A stretch of DNA of 64,000 nt from assembly GCA_024760905.1 (NCBI GenBank), contig CM045746.1, positions 12,052,966 through 12,116,965 on the forward strand, in the 5' to 3' direction. Made by a program: the position numbers and the translations under genes. The stretch comes from Plotosus lineatus. Its lineage: Eukaryota > Chordata > Actinopteri > Siluriformes > Plotosidae. The notes beneath the pieces were generated by a model, which was not told where the DNA came from, made no database searches, and was given only the letters and a program-made list of their open reading frames with translations. Shown here one piece after another: positions 1-10,301 of this stretch. The stretch's first letter is position 1, and each line of letters opens with the position of its first letter.

Positions 1-47
1 TTAGGATCAGCGATCCTGCGCCCTATCCACTAGACCACCACTGCCCG
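1..47 (-). repeat. SINE family A, head fragment cut by the window edge
   Basis: Read on the minus strand this is the tRNA-like head of the family A SINE, with the A-box-like stretch 'tggtctagtggat' and the 'ggatcgctgatcc' hairpin. The same head is seen at 10005 (+), 25560 (-) and 40240 (-). The rest of the copy would lie to the left of the window. Confidence 0.7.
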
Positions 48-832
48 TACAGCCCATACATATACAACAAAATATCTGCCCATCCCGGACTGCCTCCTGG
101 CACACTGAAAGGAAAAGCAACTCACTTCAGAAAGAGAAGAAAGACCATAAATGGGAAGAGGAAGCCAAACAGTTTATCATGCATGCATACTCAAAATCAG
201 CATTTCAGGAGGATGTAACAGTGATGGGGTTTTTTTGGATTGTACTTTGGTGCTTCGTCGGTGTCCAAAATTTAACCATAAAAGTATATAAATGGGTCTC
301 TAACCACTAAAGCTTTTTCAAAAAAAAAAAAAAAAAAAACAATTTAACGGAACATCGCATGATAGTAACGCACAAATGGTATCTCCTTGCCTTGATAGTA
401 CCACCTCAGTGACAAGAAAAGATTTGTCTCAGATAGTGCAGGATTAAATGGCAAATTAAAAGACTTTCAAGTACAGGAAAGCAGTAACATGGCCAACACA
501 GTAAAGGAGACATTACCAGAACTACACACCCATGCTTACACTCTCCTGCTCTCACACACTCAGGCATACACTCCTGTGCTCTCCTGGGTACCTACAGCTG
601 CTTGTCAGAGATCTGTCGTGATAGAGAGATTATAGTTTTCCCATCATAAAAAGGGGTCAATGGACATTTAGACAACACGAAAGGTCAGTAAACTTGAAGA
701 TTTAAACAGTGTGAACTGTTCCTTCCTGTGTGCCTGAGGACACGCCTTCTGATTCACTGATCCAAGGTCAGTGTTAATAACATAGGTGCTTTATGAGGCA
801 TATTCTAAGTTAAATAATTACTTGAAGCATGG

Positions 833-868
833 CTGTGTCTGTGTGTGTGTGTGTGTGTGTGTGTCTGT

Positions 869-923
<55 letters not shown>

Positions 924-941
924 TATGTGTGTGTGTGTCTG
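833..941. repeat. (GT)n microsatellite
   Basis: About 105 bases of GT/TG with a few interruptions. Histidine/threonine reading frames across it are artefacts of the repeat. Confidence 0.95.
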
Positions 942-1365
942 TAAAAAAAGATGTAACCAACATCTGCTAAGCCTACATTTATCATTCCACTTTGAATAAA
1001 ATGATATCCACATATTTGCAAAGTAATAAACGCTGACTATAAATTTAGTAAGCGAATACTCCCAGGGAAGTTGAACAGGAATCGTTTATTACATCGCCTT
1101 GTATCAATTTATTAAGGAAACTGGTGATAATTATATGGGTTTGTGTCATGCTACACATGCTTCACATTTTTTTGAATGTAGACATTGTACCAAGCCTGTA
1201 ATGAGGACAGGAGATGAGAAAATTATACAACAGGGCCTTCTTTTATAATATTGGATAAAACCCAAAACATAATGCTTAATTTAAGCCTGCATGTCAAATC
1301 CAGCTACTTTGCAACACATATCTTCATTAACTCATTGATCTGCTGAACTGTTTAACTCAGCAACG

Positions 1366-1665
1366 TTCATAGGGAGGCTGGAGCCTAGCTCAGCTTAATC
1401 TGGGTAAAGGTGGGGTACACCCTGAACACTTTACTAGTCCATCACAGGGCTACTCATACAAGCATTCATGCTCACATCCACACCAACAAGCAATATTAGA
1501 ACAGCCAATGAGTTTGATATGCATGGCTTTGGACTGTAGGAGGAAACTGGATTACCTGGAGGAAACCCATGCAAACATGGAGAGAACATTCAAACTCCAC
1601 ACAGAAAAACCTCACCAGGTCCGGGACTCAAACACAGACCGTTCTTGCAGGGAGACAGATGTGAT
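1366..1665 (-). repeat. SINE family B copy
   Basis: Minus-strand diverged copy of the family whose plus form starts with a tRNA-like head (box B 'gggttcgattcc' at 39690) and continues through 'gtgtggagtttg' and 'gtttcctcc' blocks. Here those blocks appear reversed as 'caaactccacac' and 'ggaggaaac'. It ends with 'gggaggctggagcc' and a 'gtacaccctg' block. Confidence 0.65.
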
Positions 1666-1743
1666 ATCAATATGCACAGCCCTACCCATTGTACACAGTT
1701 GTAATTAGGATATAATGATTTATCTTAATCCCTTAAAGAAACT

Positions 1744-1910
1744 GGGTTATCAAAGGCTGGCCATGTCTCTCAGTGTCTATGGTGAGAGGCTGTAAAAGAA
1801 CCATTGCTGACTTTCGACAAGAGCCGCCAACGTGTTTCTGCCCTGTGAAGGCTGGTGAAGCTGTTCAGGAGGGATTCTGCACTCGTTAGGAGAGAGCAGA
1901 TACATGCAAG
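1744..1910 (+). repeat. SINE family A body fragment
   Basis: Contains the family A body: 'ttatcaaaggctggccatg', 'tctctcagtgtctatggtg', and 'ttgctgactttcgac', with the body-tail junction near 'gtttctgccctgtg'. The tRNA-like head is missing. Confidence 0.7.
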
Positions 1911-2863
1911 GGCCAGTGATGCCAGAAGCATGTCAACACACCAGTAACTAGTAATATATGTTTTACCTTCCATTATCAGTTCATTTTGCCTGAATTTCAA
2001 AGGATTTCTGGCTAAACCATGATCTTGCGCACATGTCAAAACTTGTAACCTTTTTTATTTTCGAAAAATTACTTTCTAGCCCCTTAGTATAATGACAAAG
2101 CAATGTTTGATTTGATAAAATGACTAATCACTATTCATTTTGTTCATGTCTGTCTCTCACCGTCGTGATAAATGTTAGTTCTGTACTGTCACCACTAGAT
2201 GGCGTGTGCACTATGTTTACATTCTTGAGTTGACAGTTCCCGATGCTTGAGTCATTCACACTTACATGCAGTAGTAATCCATTTGTATCAAGATAAATTA
2301 TTTTCAGATATTATTTCATTTCCAAAATAAAACACTATATTTAATACATTTTTATATACCTGTTAAAGTAATAGGTACTTTTAAAGCTAAATTGAGTAAT
2401 AGATTCCCCCCAGATATTTTTTCAACTAGAATGTAATTTGTTACTCTTGTTTTTGTTTTTATTGTTGTTTCTTAAGAGAAACCCAACGCCCACCCCTGCC
2501 TTCCTTAATTTGTTGTGTATTTTCCGAGAGACTAATTTGAATTTTTTTTTTTTCACCTGGTTAACGTTCACGCTGCAACATCGCCCTCTAGTGGTTTTGA
2601 AGTCTAAACGCACCACAATCCCTGTTATTATGGATTCCACGGGGCTTTCCCTTCCCAGTTTATGTATTACGTAGTGATGATCTTCGTTTTTTTATTATTA
2701 TATTTTTTTTCCTTATTAATGCGACTTTCTGGTATTGTTTTCCCCAGTTGTTTCAACGTTCAAGAAATAAAAAGCTTACTGGCTATTCTGTAAATGTGGC
2801 AATTGAATAAAAATGCTTGTAAAAAAACTATGCCCTGTTGTTTTTAACTCCAAATCAATAAAA

Positions 2864-2908
2864 GAAAGAAAGAAAGAAAGAAAGAACGGAAAGAAAGAAA
2901 GAAAGAAA
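2864..2908. repeat. (GAAA)n microsatellite
   Basis: Interrupted tandem GAAA/AAAG units about 120 bases upstream of the first med28 coding exon. Confidence 0.9.
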
Positions 2909-3033
2909 TTAAAATTGTTAGTGTACGTACACATACCATCCGTTAGAGGCAGTAGAACACTTTTTGTGTCAATTCACTATATTGCCGCTAGAGGCCAGAT
3001 GCGGAAATGATCAACAACAAACAGCAGTAGTTC

Positions 3034-3195
3034 ATGATGGCGTCCTCCATGAGTGGAATGTTCCCGGGACAACAGCCGCCACAGCAGCCGTTGCAGCCGC
3101 CTCCAGGTGGTCACCCACCTCCTCCCGGTCCTGGTGCTGCAGGAAACAGGGCACCGGGTAACACTTTAGTCGATGAGCTGGAAGCTTCTTTCGAA
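3034..3195 (+). CDS. med28: med28 coding exon 1
   Basis: Encodes the Pro/Gln-rich start through [11 protein letters not shown]. Ends in phase 0 at a gtaagt donor (3196). No TATA box is visible upstream. Confidence 0.93.
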
Positions 3196-6100
3196 GTAAG
3201 TACCCTTCTAGGAGATGTGGCTATATAGAATTAGCTTGGAACTAGCATTAGCCAGCGTGCACAACATACATACAGTAATAAGAATCATAAATACAACTTA
3301 AATACAATAATAAGAGTCATCAGAGTTATTATTTTAGGTAATTATTTATATATACGTATACAATCAAAATGTATATAAACATACAAATTTATATAGTAGT
3401 TTTTCCTCTTTTTTTAATTTAGTGGCATCTGCAGTCGAAGCAGTGCACTCTTTATTTATTAGGGTGTTTGTTTGGGATTTAAGCACATAAAGTGGAAATT
3501 ATTAAAATTAATGTATTATCTGTAAATATATGATCCTGTGTTTGTGTTCTTTCCACCCCACAGGCATGTTTTGCATCTTTAGTCAGCCAAGATTATGTGA
3601 ATGGGACTGACCAGGAGGAAATCAGAACCGGTACACCATGCAGACTATTATATTTTTATAGTACTGTACTAGTCTTGGTATTTTCCCAGAAACCTGATTA
3701 ACATTCATCCATTTGCAAACCGCTAATTCCTACTAGGGTTGCGTGGAGCCGGGAGCCTATCTCCGCTGACTGTGAGCAGGTGGGGGTACAACCAAAACAG
3801 CTCGCCAGACCACTGCGAGGCCAAAACATTCAACCATTTTCACTCACTGAACCATTTATTTTATATTAGGGTCACAGGGAGGCTGGAGCCTTTCTCAACC
3901 GACACTGGGCAAAGACAGAGTACACTCTGAGCAGCCAAACAATCGCAGGGCAACCCACAACCATTCACACTTACACACATCGGAGCAAACTCAAAACAGA
4001 GACGTTTTCATCATGGCCGGGACTTGAACTCAGGACCTTCTTGCTGTGAGCCGGATGAGCTAACCGCTACACCATCATGCCACCCGCTCACACGTATGGG
4101 TACTTTGGACCTGCCGATTCACCTGGTCCATAGACTGTAGAGTACATCGCCATGTTAGGGGAATCTGCAAACTCCATACAGGAATGCTCTCGTCAAGTCT
4201 GGGACTCAAACCAAGGACCTAGCAATGTGCTACCCAATACAACACCGTACCGCCAACCTAAAGAGTCACATGCGAAAGGAACTGTGTGGTTGTTCGAGAG
4301 CTCAAACCAATGCTGTGTATTTATAAACCGTGTTTTATTTTAAAGGAGTTGATCAGTGCATTCAGAGGTTTCTCGACGTAGCCCGACAGACCGAATGCTT
4401 TTTTCTTCAAAAGAGGCTGCAGCTGTCGGTACAGAAACCAGAGCAGGTGGAGAAAGAGGTGGGTTTTGCTTCACGGTTATATTGAAAAAGAATCAGTTTA
4501 CTGTTTCTACATCCTGCATGTTCCTGCATACTTGCAGTCCTGAAGTCTCCGTTATATTAGAACTGCTTGTTTCCATACTAAAATATAACCTACACCAGTG
4601 TTGTCCAGTCTTATCCACAAAGGGTCGGTGTGGGTGCAGGTAGCCACACCTTCCACCTGTTTCAATCACTGCTTTAAAAAAATAAATAAATACATAAAGA
4701 CTGAAAAAGTGCAAGGTTTTTTTTTGTTTGTTTGTTTTTTTGAGATCAGTGATTGAAACAAGTAGAAGGTGTGGTGACTAGTTGAAGTGAAAAACCTGTA
4801 CCCACACCAGCCCTTTGGGTGTAAGATTGGACATCACTCTTCTACATGGTTAGTCATAATTAAAGGGGAGGTCTGAGTGATTGTAAAAGAAGAAGGTAGC
4901 CTAAATATTATGAATGGTGTCATACTGCATCGGATCAAAAGTTTTCGCGATTTTCCAAGATGGCCGACGGAAACAAACAATCGACTTGCATTTTCAATTG
5001 ACATATATATAATATATATATAATAATATAATATAATATGACATATATATAATAACAGAAAACATTACAATTCCTTCCTCAATACTTGGTCAGCTGTGCT
5101 TTACTTCGAACACAGGCCAGCATTCGTCTCGCAAAGGATAAATACAGTTATCGACTTACGACCTATGTGAGTTACGTCTGATCGACTTTATGACCGCAAA
5201 AGTGGTGAAGCATGATTCGTGGCAGTGCAGTGCGAGTGTGGCGTATGGCAGTTGTTTGCGCTGCTGGCAGTGCCAACATCTTAAAAGGCCAAGCAGGAGA
5301 CGATGCAGCTTCACTTTCTAACTGCTCAGAGCAAATCGATTCATCTACTTTCAATGTCACGTCACTGTGGCACAAAATGGAGAGCCAATCCTTTCTGTGT
5401 GTGTGGGTGGGTCCGATACCTTGAAATTAATTTTATTGGACTCGCACGCTGCAAATGACATGGAAGAAACACGTCATTGCATGCAGCAGTGTTTGTGACA
5501 GGAAGTGTGTCCCAAGTTTTGACAATCAGCTGGTCTGCGGGTTGAAGTTTTTCCATGTCTGTCCATTTGTGTTTGCTTGCCAGCTGTGCTTGGCTTTGTG
5601 GAAATGAGCTGATCAAAACGAGGGAAATTTACCCCTTTACTCAAAAACACATGCAGTCTGTGGCTGTTATAATCCAATAAAATTAGAGTTTGAAGCTATC
5701 GGACCCGCCCACACAGTGGAGTACAGAAAGGATTGGCTCTCCGGCATGCACCACAGTGACGTGGAATTGAAAATAGATGTATATATATTTAAATGCGCGA
5801 GATTTATTCATCTGTTTTTGTTTGGCATGAGTGTATTTGGATGGAAAGTCAACATATGACCAGATCAATTTACGACTGGTCTGCCGGAACCAAAAGCGGT
5901 CGCAAGTCGACGACTGTCTGTATAAATTCCTCACATAATCCAATGTGATATTTGTCCAGATGGTGTGAATTTCATGAAACAGTTCATCTCGTGTTTTTAT
6001 GTTCGCGGCTCTGTTTTTCAGTGATTGCTTTATTTTCAGCCAAATATTTTGTATGATGTTGAGATCTGGAGACTGGGCCAGCCATAGCATGCCATGAATA

Positions 6101-8045
6101 TTGTTTTGAATTTTATACTCCTGTGTAATATGAGCCTGATGGACGGGGGGCATGGTCATCTTGGAACCTGTACGTTCTATCTGTGAAACGACGGGCTAAA
6201 ACTGGCCACAGATTGTTTTCCAGGATGTCAATGTATTTGACAGCACTTATGTTACCATCGACCTGGCACAAAGTACCCACACCGTACCAAATGATACAAC
6301 CCCACACCATAACAGACAACTTCCGCTGGCTCGGAACACACATGCGCTCAGGTCGGTCTGCTTCATTTGCTGATCGCCACACAAATATACGATAATTTTT
6401 CCTAGTGAATACTTGAGATTCATCACTGAATACAACAATTTTCCAGTGTTGATCAGCAGTCCGTCTGTGCCTTGTTGTTTTAGATCTACCATCAATTATT
6501 TCATGGCACTCTCAATCTTTGTCGATCTGTGACCCATTGTTTGTTTTGGTTCATCTGCTCTGACCTATTTGGCAGACAACAAAACTGTGACATCATATCG
6601 GAAGTACAATACTACGTGAGTCTATGGTTAAAGTTTCACGTAGTTTTGTCGACGGTAAATGTTTTACCGTATTCAATGTGATAAGCGCCCAGGGCGCTCA
6701 AAAATTGAAGTGGGTGGGCGCTTATTAAAATGTTTACCAGCGGAGTGGAACGGTAAGTGCTTATTACCATAAAGATGGAAAATATGAATGAGTTTTACTG
6801 GTATTTTTGTTATTCATTTTGTAGTATCAACCAAATTACTTACATGAAAGCTGAAAATAAACACAAAACAGCATAAATTAAAAAAAAAAAAAAGACCCCT
6901 TACTTTTCCCTCCTGGTACTGTTCCTATAAACATTTTCCCTTGAATAAAATCGATCCAATCAACATGAATGTCAAATTTAGCACATGGCACTTTGAACCA
7001 ATCAACACAAACATAAACAAAAGCACATGGCCAGGAACGTCCTTAAATTTATGAAGTTAGTGAGCAGGAGAATCGGATGAAAAATACTCATCACTTTCTG
7101 ATAGGTCCATATCTGGCTCATCGCTCCATTCATTCAGAGCATCCCATAGTTTTGCTGTAGCAGTTTCTAATGGTTCATCGGTTGTTGGACATTTACCAAG
7201 AGAACACAGCAAAATATTTTCCTGTTTTTCAAAGCACAGTGGAACAGTCAAATGTGTTGTTAATGATGAACATTACAGACATTCCCCAGTCACAGGGAGT
7301 CTTTAAATACCGCGTAAACTCACTTTTACAGGCAGGGAACACCTCATTTTACCGTTACAGAGACTGATCGAATAAAATTGATCAGTTTGATCTACCATTT
7401 TGCTCCCAGTACACATGGGCGGTTATTAGAAGCAAAAAAAAAAAAATGGGGTCGCTTATTGGAGCAGAGCGCTTACCATATTCGATGTAATAAGCGCTCT
7501 GCTCCAATAAGGCCCCTCATGTTTTTGTTTGTTTGTTTTTTATTTTATTTTATTTTTTTTGCTTCTAATAACCGCCCATGTGTACTGGGAGCAAAATGTT
7601 TATATGTTTGTAATGGGTTTTTAATGCAATCTTAATTTTCAAAAACCGTTCAGCTGAACAAAATCACACAGTCAACGTTACAGTTGCAATCCGTTTCCCT
7701 CTGTTCCATACCGGGCTCAAAAAGCCGAGTGAAGAGACAGAATTTAGCGTATCCGTGCTATATTTAAACGGCCCTTTGGCAACAAAATTTGGGTAAAAAT
7801 CATAATATCAAACAAAATATCAACTGTATGTGTACTGTGTGGTGCAGGACATATCGGAGTTAAGGAACGAGCTCCAGAGGAAGGAAATGTTGATCCAGAA
7901 GCATCTGACCAAGATTCATAACTGGCAGCAGGTGTTGGAGGATGTCAACGTCCAACACAAAAAGCCTACCGAGTTACCGCAGGGGCCGCTGGCCTTTTTA
8001 GAGCAAGCCTCAGCCAACCTGCCCACGCCGATGAAACCCAACTGA
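3034..8045 (+). CDS. med28: Mediator complex subunit 28
   Basis: Four coding exons, 3034-3195, 3564-3630, 4346-4458 and 7848-8045, join in phase to 179 residues; the human protein is about 178. MED28 is a small nuclear subunit of the Mediator head module that links activators to RNA polymerase II, and is also reported at the cortical cytoskeleton. The Pro/Gln-rich N-terminus (residues 8-36) is followed by the conserved segments [49 protein letters not shown] and a C-terminal coiled-coil region with [17 protein letters not shown]. The last residues, [13 protein letters not shown], match the family C-terminus. Introns 2 and 3 are filled with SINEs and DNA transposons. Two ATGs stand side by side at 3034 and 3037; the second gives the family-typical Met-Ala start. 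Identification is by recall of the family and is very secure. Confidence 0.96.
3564..3630 (+). CDS. med28: med28 coding exon 2
   Basis: Encodes [19 protein letters not shown] plus IRT. Acceptor 'ccccacag' precedes 3564 and donor gtacac follows 3630. It leaves one base of a Gly codon (phase 1). Confidence 0.95.
3700..4262 (-). repeat. SINE family B copies in med28 intron 2
   Basis: Two or three overlapping minus-strand fragments of family B. Each has a 'gggaggctggagcc'-like block and a 'gtacaccctg'-like block, and the second ends with a reversed tRNA-like head around 4030-4085. Confidence 0.6.
4346..4458 (+). CDS. med28: med28 coding exon 3
   Basis: Encodes [19 protein letters not shown] onward to QKPEQVEKE. 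Acceptor 'tttattttaaag', donor gtgggt. Phase 1 in, phase 0 out, which fits exons 2 and 4. Confidence 0.95.
4596..4838. mobile_element. Foldback MITE in med28 intron 3
   Basis: The left end (CAGTGTTGTCCAGTCTTA) and the inverted right end (ending 'ggacatcact') are complementary over about 50 bases, with matching 'ggtgtgggtgcagg' and 'cctgtacccacacc' arms. A second inner inverted pair, 'ccacctgtttcaatcactg' against 'cagtgattgaaacaagtag', brings the whole unit close to a hairpin. It has no coding capacity. The family is not identified; the CAGTG end would suit a hAT-like element, but no clear 8-bp duplication is visible. Confidence 0.6.
5079..6520 (-). pseudogene. Tc1-like transposase, broken and split by a MITE
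   Basis: Minus-strand remnant of a Tc1/mariner DDE transposase. The catalytic domain begins near 6510. The first Asp motif VVFSDES lies near 6430, and the second Asp motif FQDDHAP lies near 6155. The third motif reads [11 protein letters not shown], where family members usually have Glu at the Gln, so the third catalytic residue appears lost. One extra C in the C run near 6150 shifts the frame. The reading frame then stops at the edge of a TA-flanked element (5145-5920) and resumes beyond it with [16 protein letters not shown] and a stop at 5079-5081, the usual C-terminus of Tc1 transposases. The N-terminal DNA-binding part was not found. Confidence 0.85.
5145..5920. mobile_element. TA-flanked MITE inserted in the Tc1-like transposase
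   Basis: The ends are imperfect inverted repeats: CAGTTATCGACTTACGACC on the left, and CAGACAGTCGTCGACTTGCG read from the right on the minus strand. TA lies at both borders (5143-5144 and 5921-5922). Removing the element and one TA restores the flanking transposase reading frame. No transposase is encoded. The end pattern fits the pogo/Tigger style. Confidence 0.8.
6660..7482. mobile_element. DNA transposon remnant with 'taagcgccc' ends, copy 1
   Basis: Starts with 'taccgtattcaatgtgataa' at about 6667. Its interior matches, in reverse, the element at 30728-33013 over hundreds of bases, for example 'gtatcaaccaaattactta'. On the minus strand it encodes an acidic tail, [20 protein letters not shown] (within 7057-7251). 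I read this as the C-terminal part of a pogo/Tigger-like transposase; the other copy preserves the same [14 protein letters not shown] ending. Confidence 0.6.
7396..7598. repeat. Large near-perfect palindrome
   Basis: Left arm 7396-7482 and right arm 7495-7598 are inverted copies. 'cattttgctcccagtacaca' on the left answers 'tgtgtactgggagcaaaatg' on the right, and 'ggagcagagcgctta' answers 'taagcgctctgctcc'. They meet at a 12-base spacer, 'ccatattcgatg', which belongs to the terminal sequence of the neighbouring element. It looks like two copies of that element joined end to end. It lies in med28 intron 3, about 250 bases before the last exon. Confidence 0.85.
7848..8045 (+). CDS. med28: med28 coding exon 4 (C-terminus)
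   Basis: Encodes [20 protein letters not shown] through the stop TGA at 8043-8045. Heptad-like leucines support the coiled coil known for this subunit. Acceptor is 'tgtgtggtgcag'. Confidence 0.96.
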   Translation, partial: DISELRNELQRKEMLIQKHLTKIHNWQQVLEDVNVQHKKPTELPQGPLAFLEQASANLPTPMKPN

Positions 8046-8224
8046 GAACTGAGCAGCGCTTGTGAGAGTGTCTGTGCGTCGTTTGTGGAGCGATGCTTTG
8101 ATGCAGCCTTGGCTATGAATCCAGTGCTGTGGTTGCACTGTTGGTGTTCAATAACTGAAAGTAAACTTGTAAGTTGGTGGCTTCAGATGATTTTTGTTTT
8201 TACTGCTGGATTTCGTGACATATT

Positions 8225-8230
8225 AATAAA
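8225..8230 (+). terminator. med28: med28 polyadenylation signal
   Basis: Canonical AATAAA 180 bases after the med28 stop codon, before LINE-derived DNA begins at about 8285. Confidence 0.75.
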
Positions 8231-8284
8231 GTTAAGATTCTGATAAATGTATTTAGTATAGAGTGTAGAATAGAGATCGTGGTC

Positions 8285-9115
8285 TTCATCTTGTGTTTAA
8301 TCTGGGTTCGGGTCATGGGGGCAGCAGCCTAAGCAATGAGGTCCAGTCATACCTGTCCGCAGCTACTTTCTCCAGCTCTTCCGGGGGGAGGGGGGGCACT
8401 GAGGAATTCCCAGACCAGCTGAGAGACAATCCCTCTAGCGTCTTCTCGGTCAACCTCGGAGTCGCTTCCCTGTCGGATATGGCAGAAACACCACACCAGG
8501 GACGCGTTCGGAAGGCATTCTCACTGTCTAACTATATGACTGAGCAACCTCAACTGGCTCCTCTGAACACAGAGGAGCAGCAATTCTACTCCAAGCTCCT
8601 CCTGGACGGCTGAGCTTCTCACCTTATCTTTAAGGGAGAGCCCCGCCACCCGGCGAAGGAAGCTCATTTCAGCCGCTTGTATCCATGATCTTGTTCTTTC
8701 GGTCACGACCCAAAGCTCGTGACCATAGGTGAGGGTTGAAACATAGATCGACTGGTAAATTGAGAGCTTTGCCTTGCAGCTCAGCTCCCTCTTCACCACG
8801 ACGGACCAGTACAGGCTCCACTTTACACAGAGGCTGCAGCGATCCACCTGTCGATCTCCTACTACATCTTTCCCTCACTCGTGATCAAGACCCTGAGATA
8901 CTTGAACTTCTCCACTTGGGGCAGGACCTCATTCCCGACCCGGAGGGTGCATTCCACTCTTTTCCGACTGAGAACCATGACCTCGGACTTGGAGGTGCTG
9001 ATTCTCATCCTGGCCGCTTCACACTCCACTGCAAATTGCTACAATGAGAGCTAGAGCTCCCAGCTCACTGAAGCCAAAAGGGCAAATCATCCGCAAAAAG
9101 CAGAGACGAGATCCA
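8285..9115 (-). mobile_element. LINE fragment, 3' half of a second LINE family
   Basis: On the minus strand it reads SKSEVMVLSRKR-like, KRELSCKAKLSIYQSIYVST, LTYGHELWVVTERTRSW and AAEMSFLRRVAGLSLKDKVR. These are the post-RT segments typical of a fish non-LTR retrotransposon; I think RTE/Rex3-like, but the family assignment is uncertain. The plus-strand open frame at 8293-8613 is its antisense and should not be read as a gene. Many frame breaks. Confidence 0.75.
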
Positions 9116-9119
9116 TGGT

Positions 9120-9665
9120 GGAGGAGTTTGCATGTCCTAATGATCCTAAGAGCTATGTTGTCGGGGTATAATTCCCCTGGTAGGATCACCCAAGGTAAAC
9201 AGGTCCTAAAGAAGGGTCGAGACAAAGTGTAGTTCAAAAGACCTCTATAAAGAATAATAAAACAAGAACACCCTTTCCCTTGCACAGACACTATTCGTCA
9301 GGGTCTCCCCCTGAAGCCAAGCCCGGGGTCAGGGCTCGAAGCCTGGTAGTCGGGCTTCTGCCCATAGATACTGGCCAGGTCCAGCCCGGAAAGAAAACAT
9401 GGGTCTGCCCTCCCATGGACTCGCCACCCGTTGGAGGAGCTGTAGGGGCCAGGTGCAGTGCGAGTTTGGTGGCAGTCGAAGCCATGGGTTCTTTCGGACC
9501 GATCTTCGGCTATTGACTGACTCTTGGGACATGGAATGTCTCCTCTGGTGGGGAAGGAGCCTGAGCTGGTGCGTGGGGTGGAGAGATACCAACTAGATAT
9601 AGTCAGCTCACCTCAATGCATAGCTTGGGCTTTGGAACCACCTATCTTAAGAGGGGCTGGACCTT
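9120..9665 (+). mobile_element. LINE fragment, 5' region in opposite orientation
   Basis: GC-rich plus-strand segment resembling the 5' region and ORF start of the same LINE type, with 'gggacatggaatgtctcctc', 'gaaggagcctgagctggtgc' and 'gtggagagatacc' (the R-Y-x-L-D-I-V start of an endonuclease domain). It lies head-on to the minus-strand fragment at 8285-9115, so the locus is rearranged or holds two insertions. Confidence 0.55.
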
Positions 9666-9683
9666 ATTCTATTCTGGAGAGAT

Positions 9684-9685
<2 letters not shown>

Positions 9686-9722
<37 letters not shown>
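9686..9722. repeat. (TG)n microsatellite
   Basis: About 18 TG units directly after the LINE fragment. Confidence 0.95.
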
Positions 9723-9725
<3 letters not shown>

Positions 9726-10004
9726 TTTGTATAATAAATGACTACATTTCTTTAACTGATGTGACGTGATGTGATTATTAAACCTGACCTGTTCTGGAAG
9801 CACTAACTTTTGTTTATTTGTAATTGTTGTTGTGGGCTTTTTGTTTTAAATTAATGGGGCATTCATAAGGGTTCTGGTTTTTATTACCAATTTATTTCTT
9901 ATACGTCCTATAGTATGTGGCTGATCTATTAAATTATCATTTGAAGGTTTCACATGGCAGGGGTCTGACCCTTACATTTACAGCATTTAGCAGATGCTCT
10001 TATT

Positions 10005-10292
10005 GAGGCAGTGGTGGTCTGGTGGTAAAGGGCGCTGGATCACTGATCCTAAGGTTGGGGGTTTGAGTCCCACTCGCCACAAGGTTGTCACTGTCACCCC
10101 CCCAGTGCATCTAACTGTGTTATCAAAGGCCGGCCATGTCTCTCACTGTCTATGGTGAGAGGTTCATGTAAAAGAACCATTGCTGACTCATCAAGAGTAG
10201 CTGCATAGCCTTCAGTGTGTTTGCGCCCTGTTACGGACTGGCCTGCTATTCAGGGTGTACTCTGCCCTTGAACAGAGTTGAATGAGATTTTT
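10005..10292 (+). repeat. SINE family A, near-complete, type 1 tail
   Basis: Starts with 'gcagtggtggtctggtggta' (box A-like) and has box B-like 'gggtttgagtccc' at 10062. The body ('ttatcaaaggccggccatgt', 'tctctcactgtctatggtg') follows, then 'gtgtttgcgccctg' and the tail with 'agggtgtactctgccc'. This tail type also occurs at 36.6, 54.8 and 60.6 kb. Confidence 0.85.
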
Positions 10293-10301
10293 ATTTTTAG
10301 A

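Noticed and set aside
833..941. His/Thr repeat proteins across GT microsatellites (also at 27.5, 37.5, 42.9 and 46.6 kb)
   Set aside because: Translation of simple repeats, open in several frames on both strands.
8293..8613. 106-codon plus-strand open frame just after med28
   Set aside because: It is the antisense of a LINE fragment whose sense coding runs on the minus strand (8285-9115).
10005..10085. Possible tRNA genes at SINE heads (also 39643, 44028, 53008)
   Set aside because: Box A and box B are present, but the heads do not fold into a full cloverleaf and occur in many dispersed copies with shared bodies.
10149..10160. ATG followed by a GTGAGA donor as an alternative tma16 start exon
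   Set aside because: It lies in the common family A SINE body, so the match recurs at every copy; the GC donor at 11990 is in non-repeat DNA close to the acceptor.
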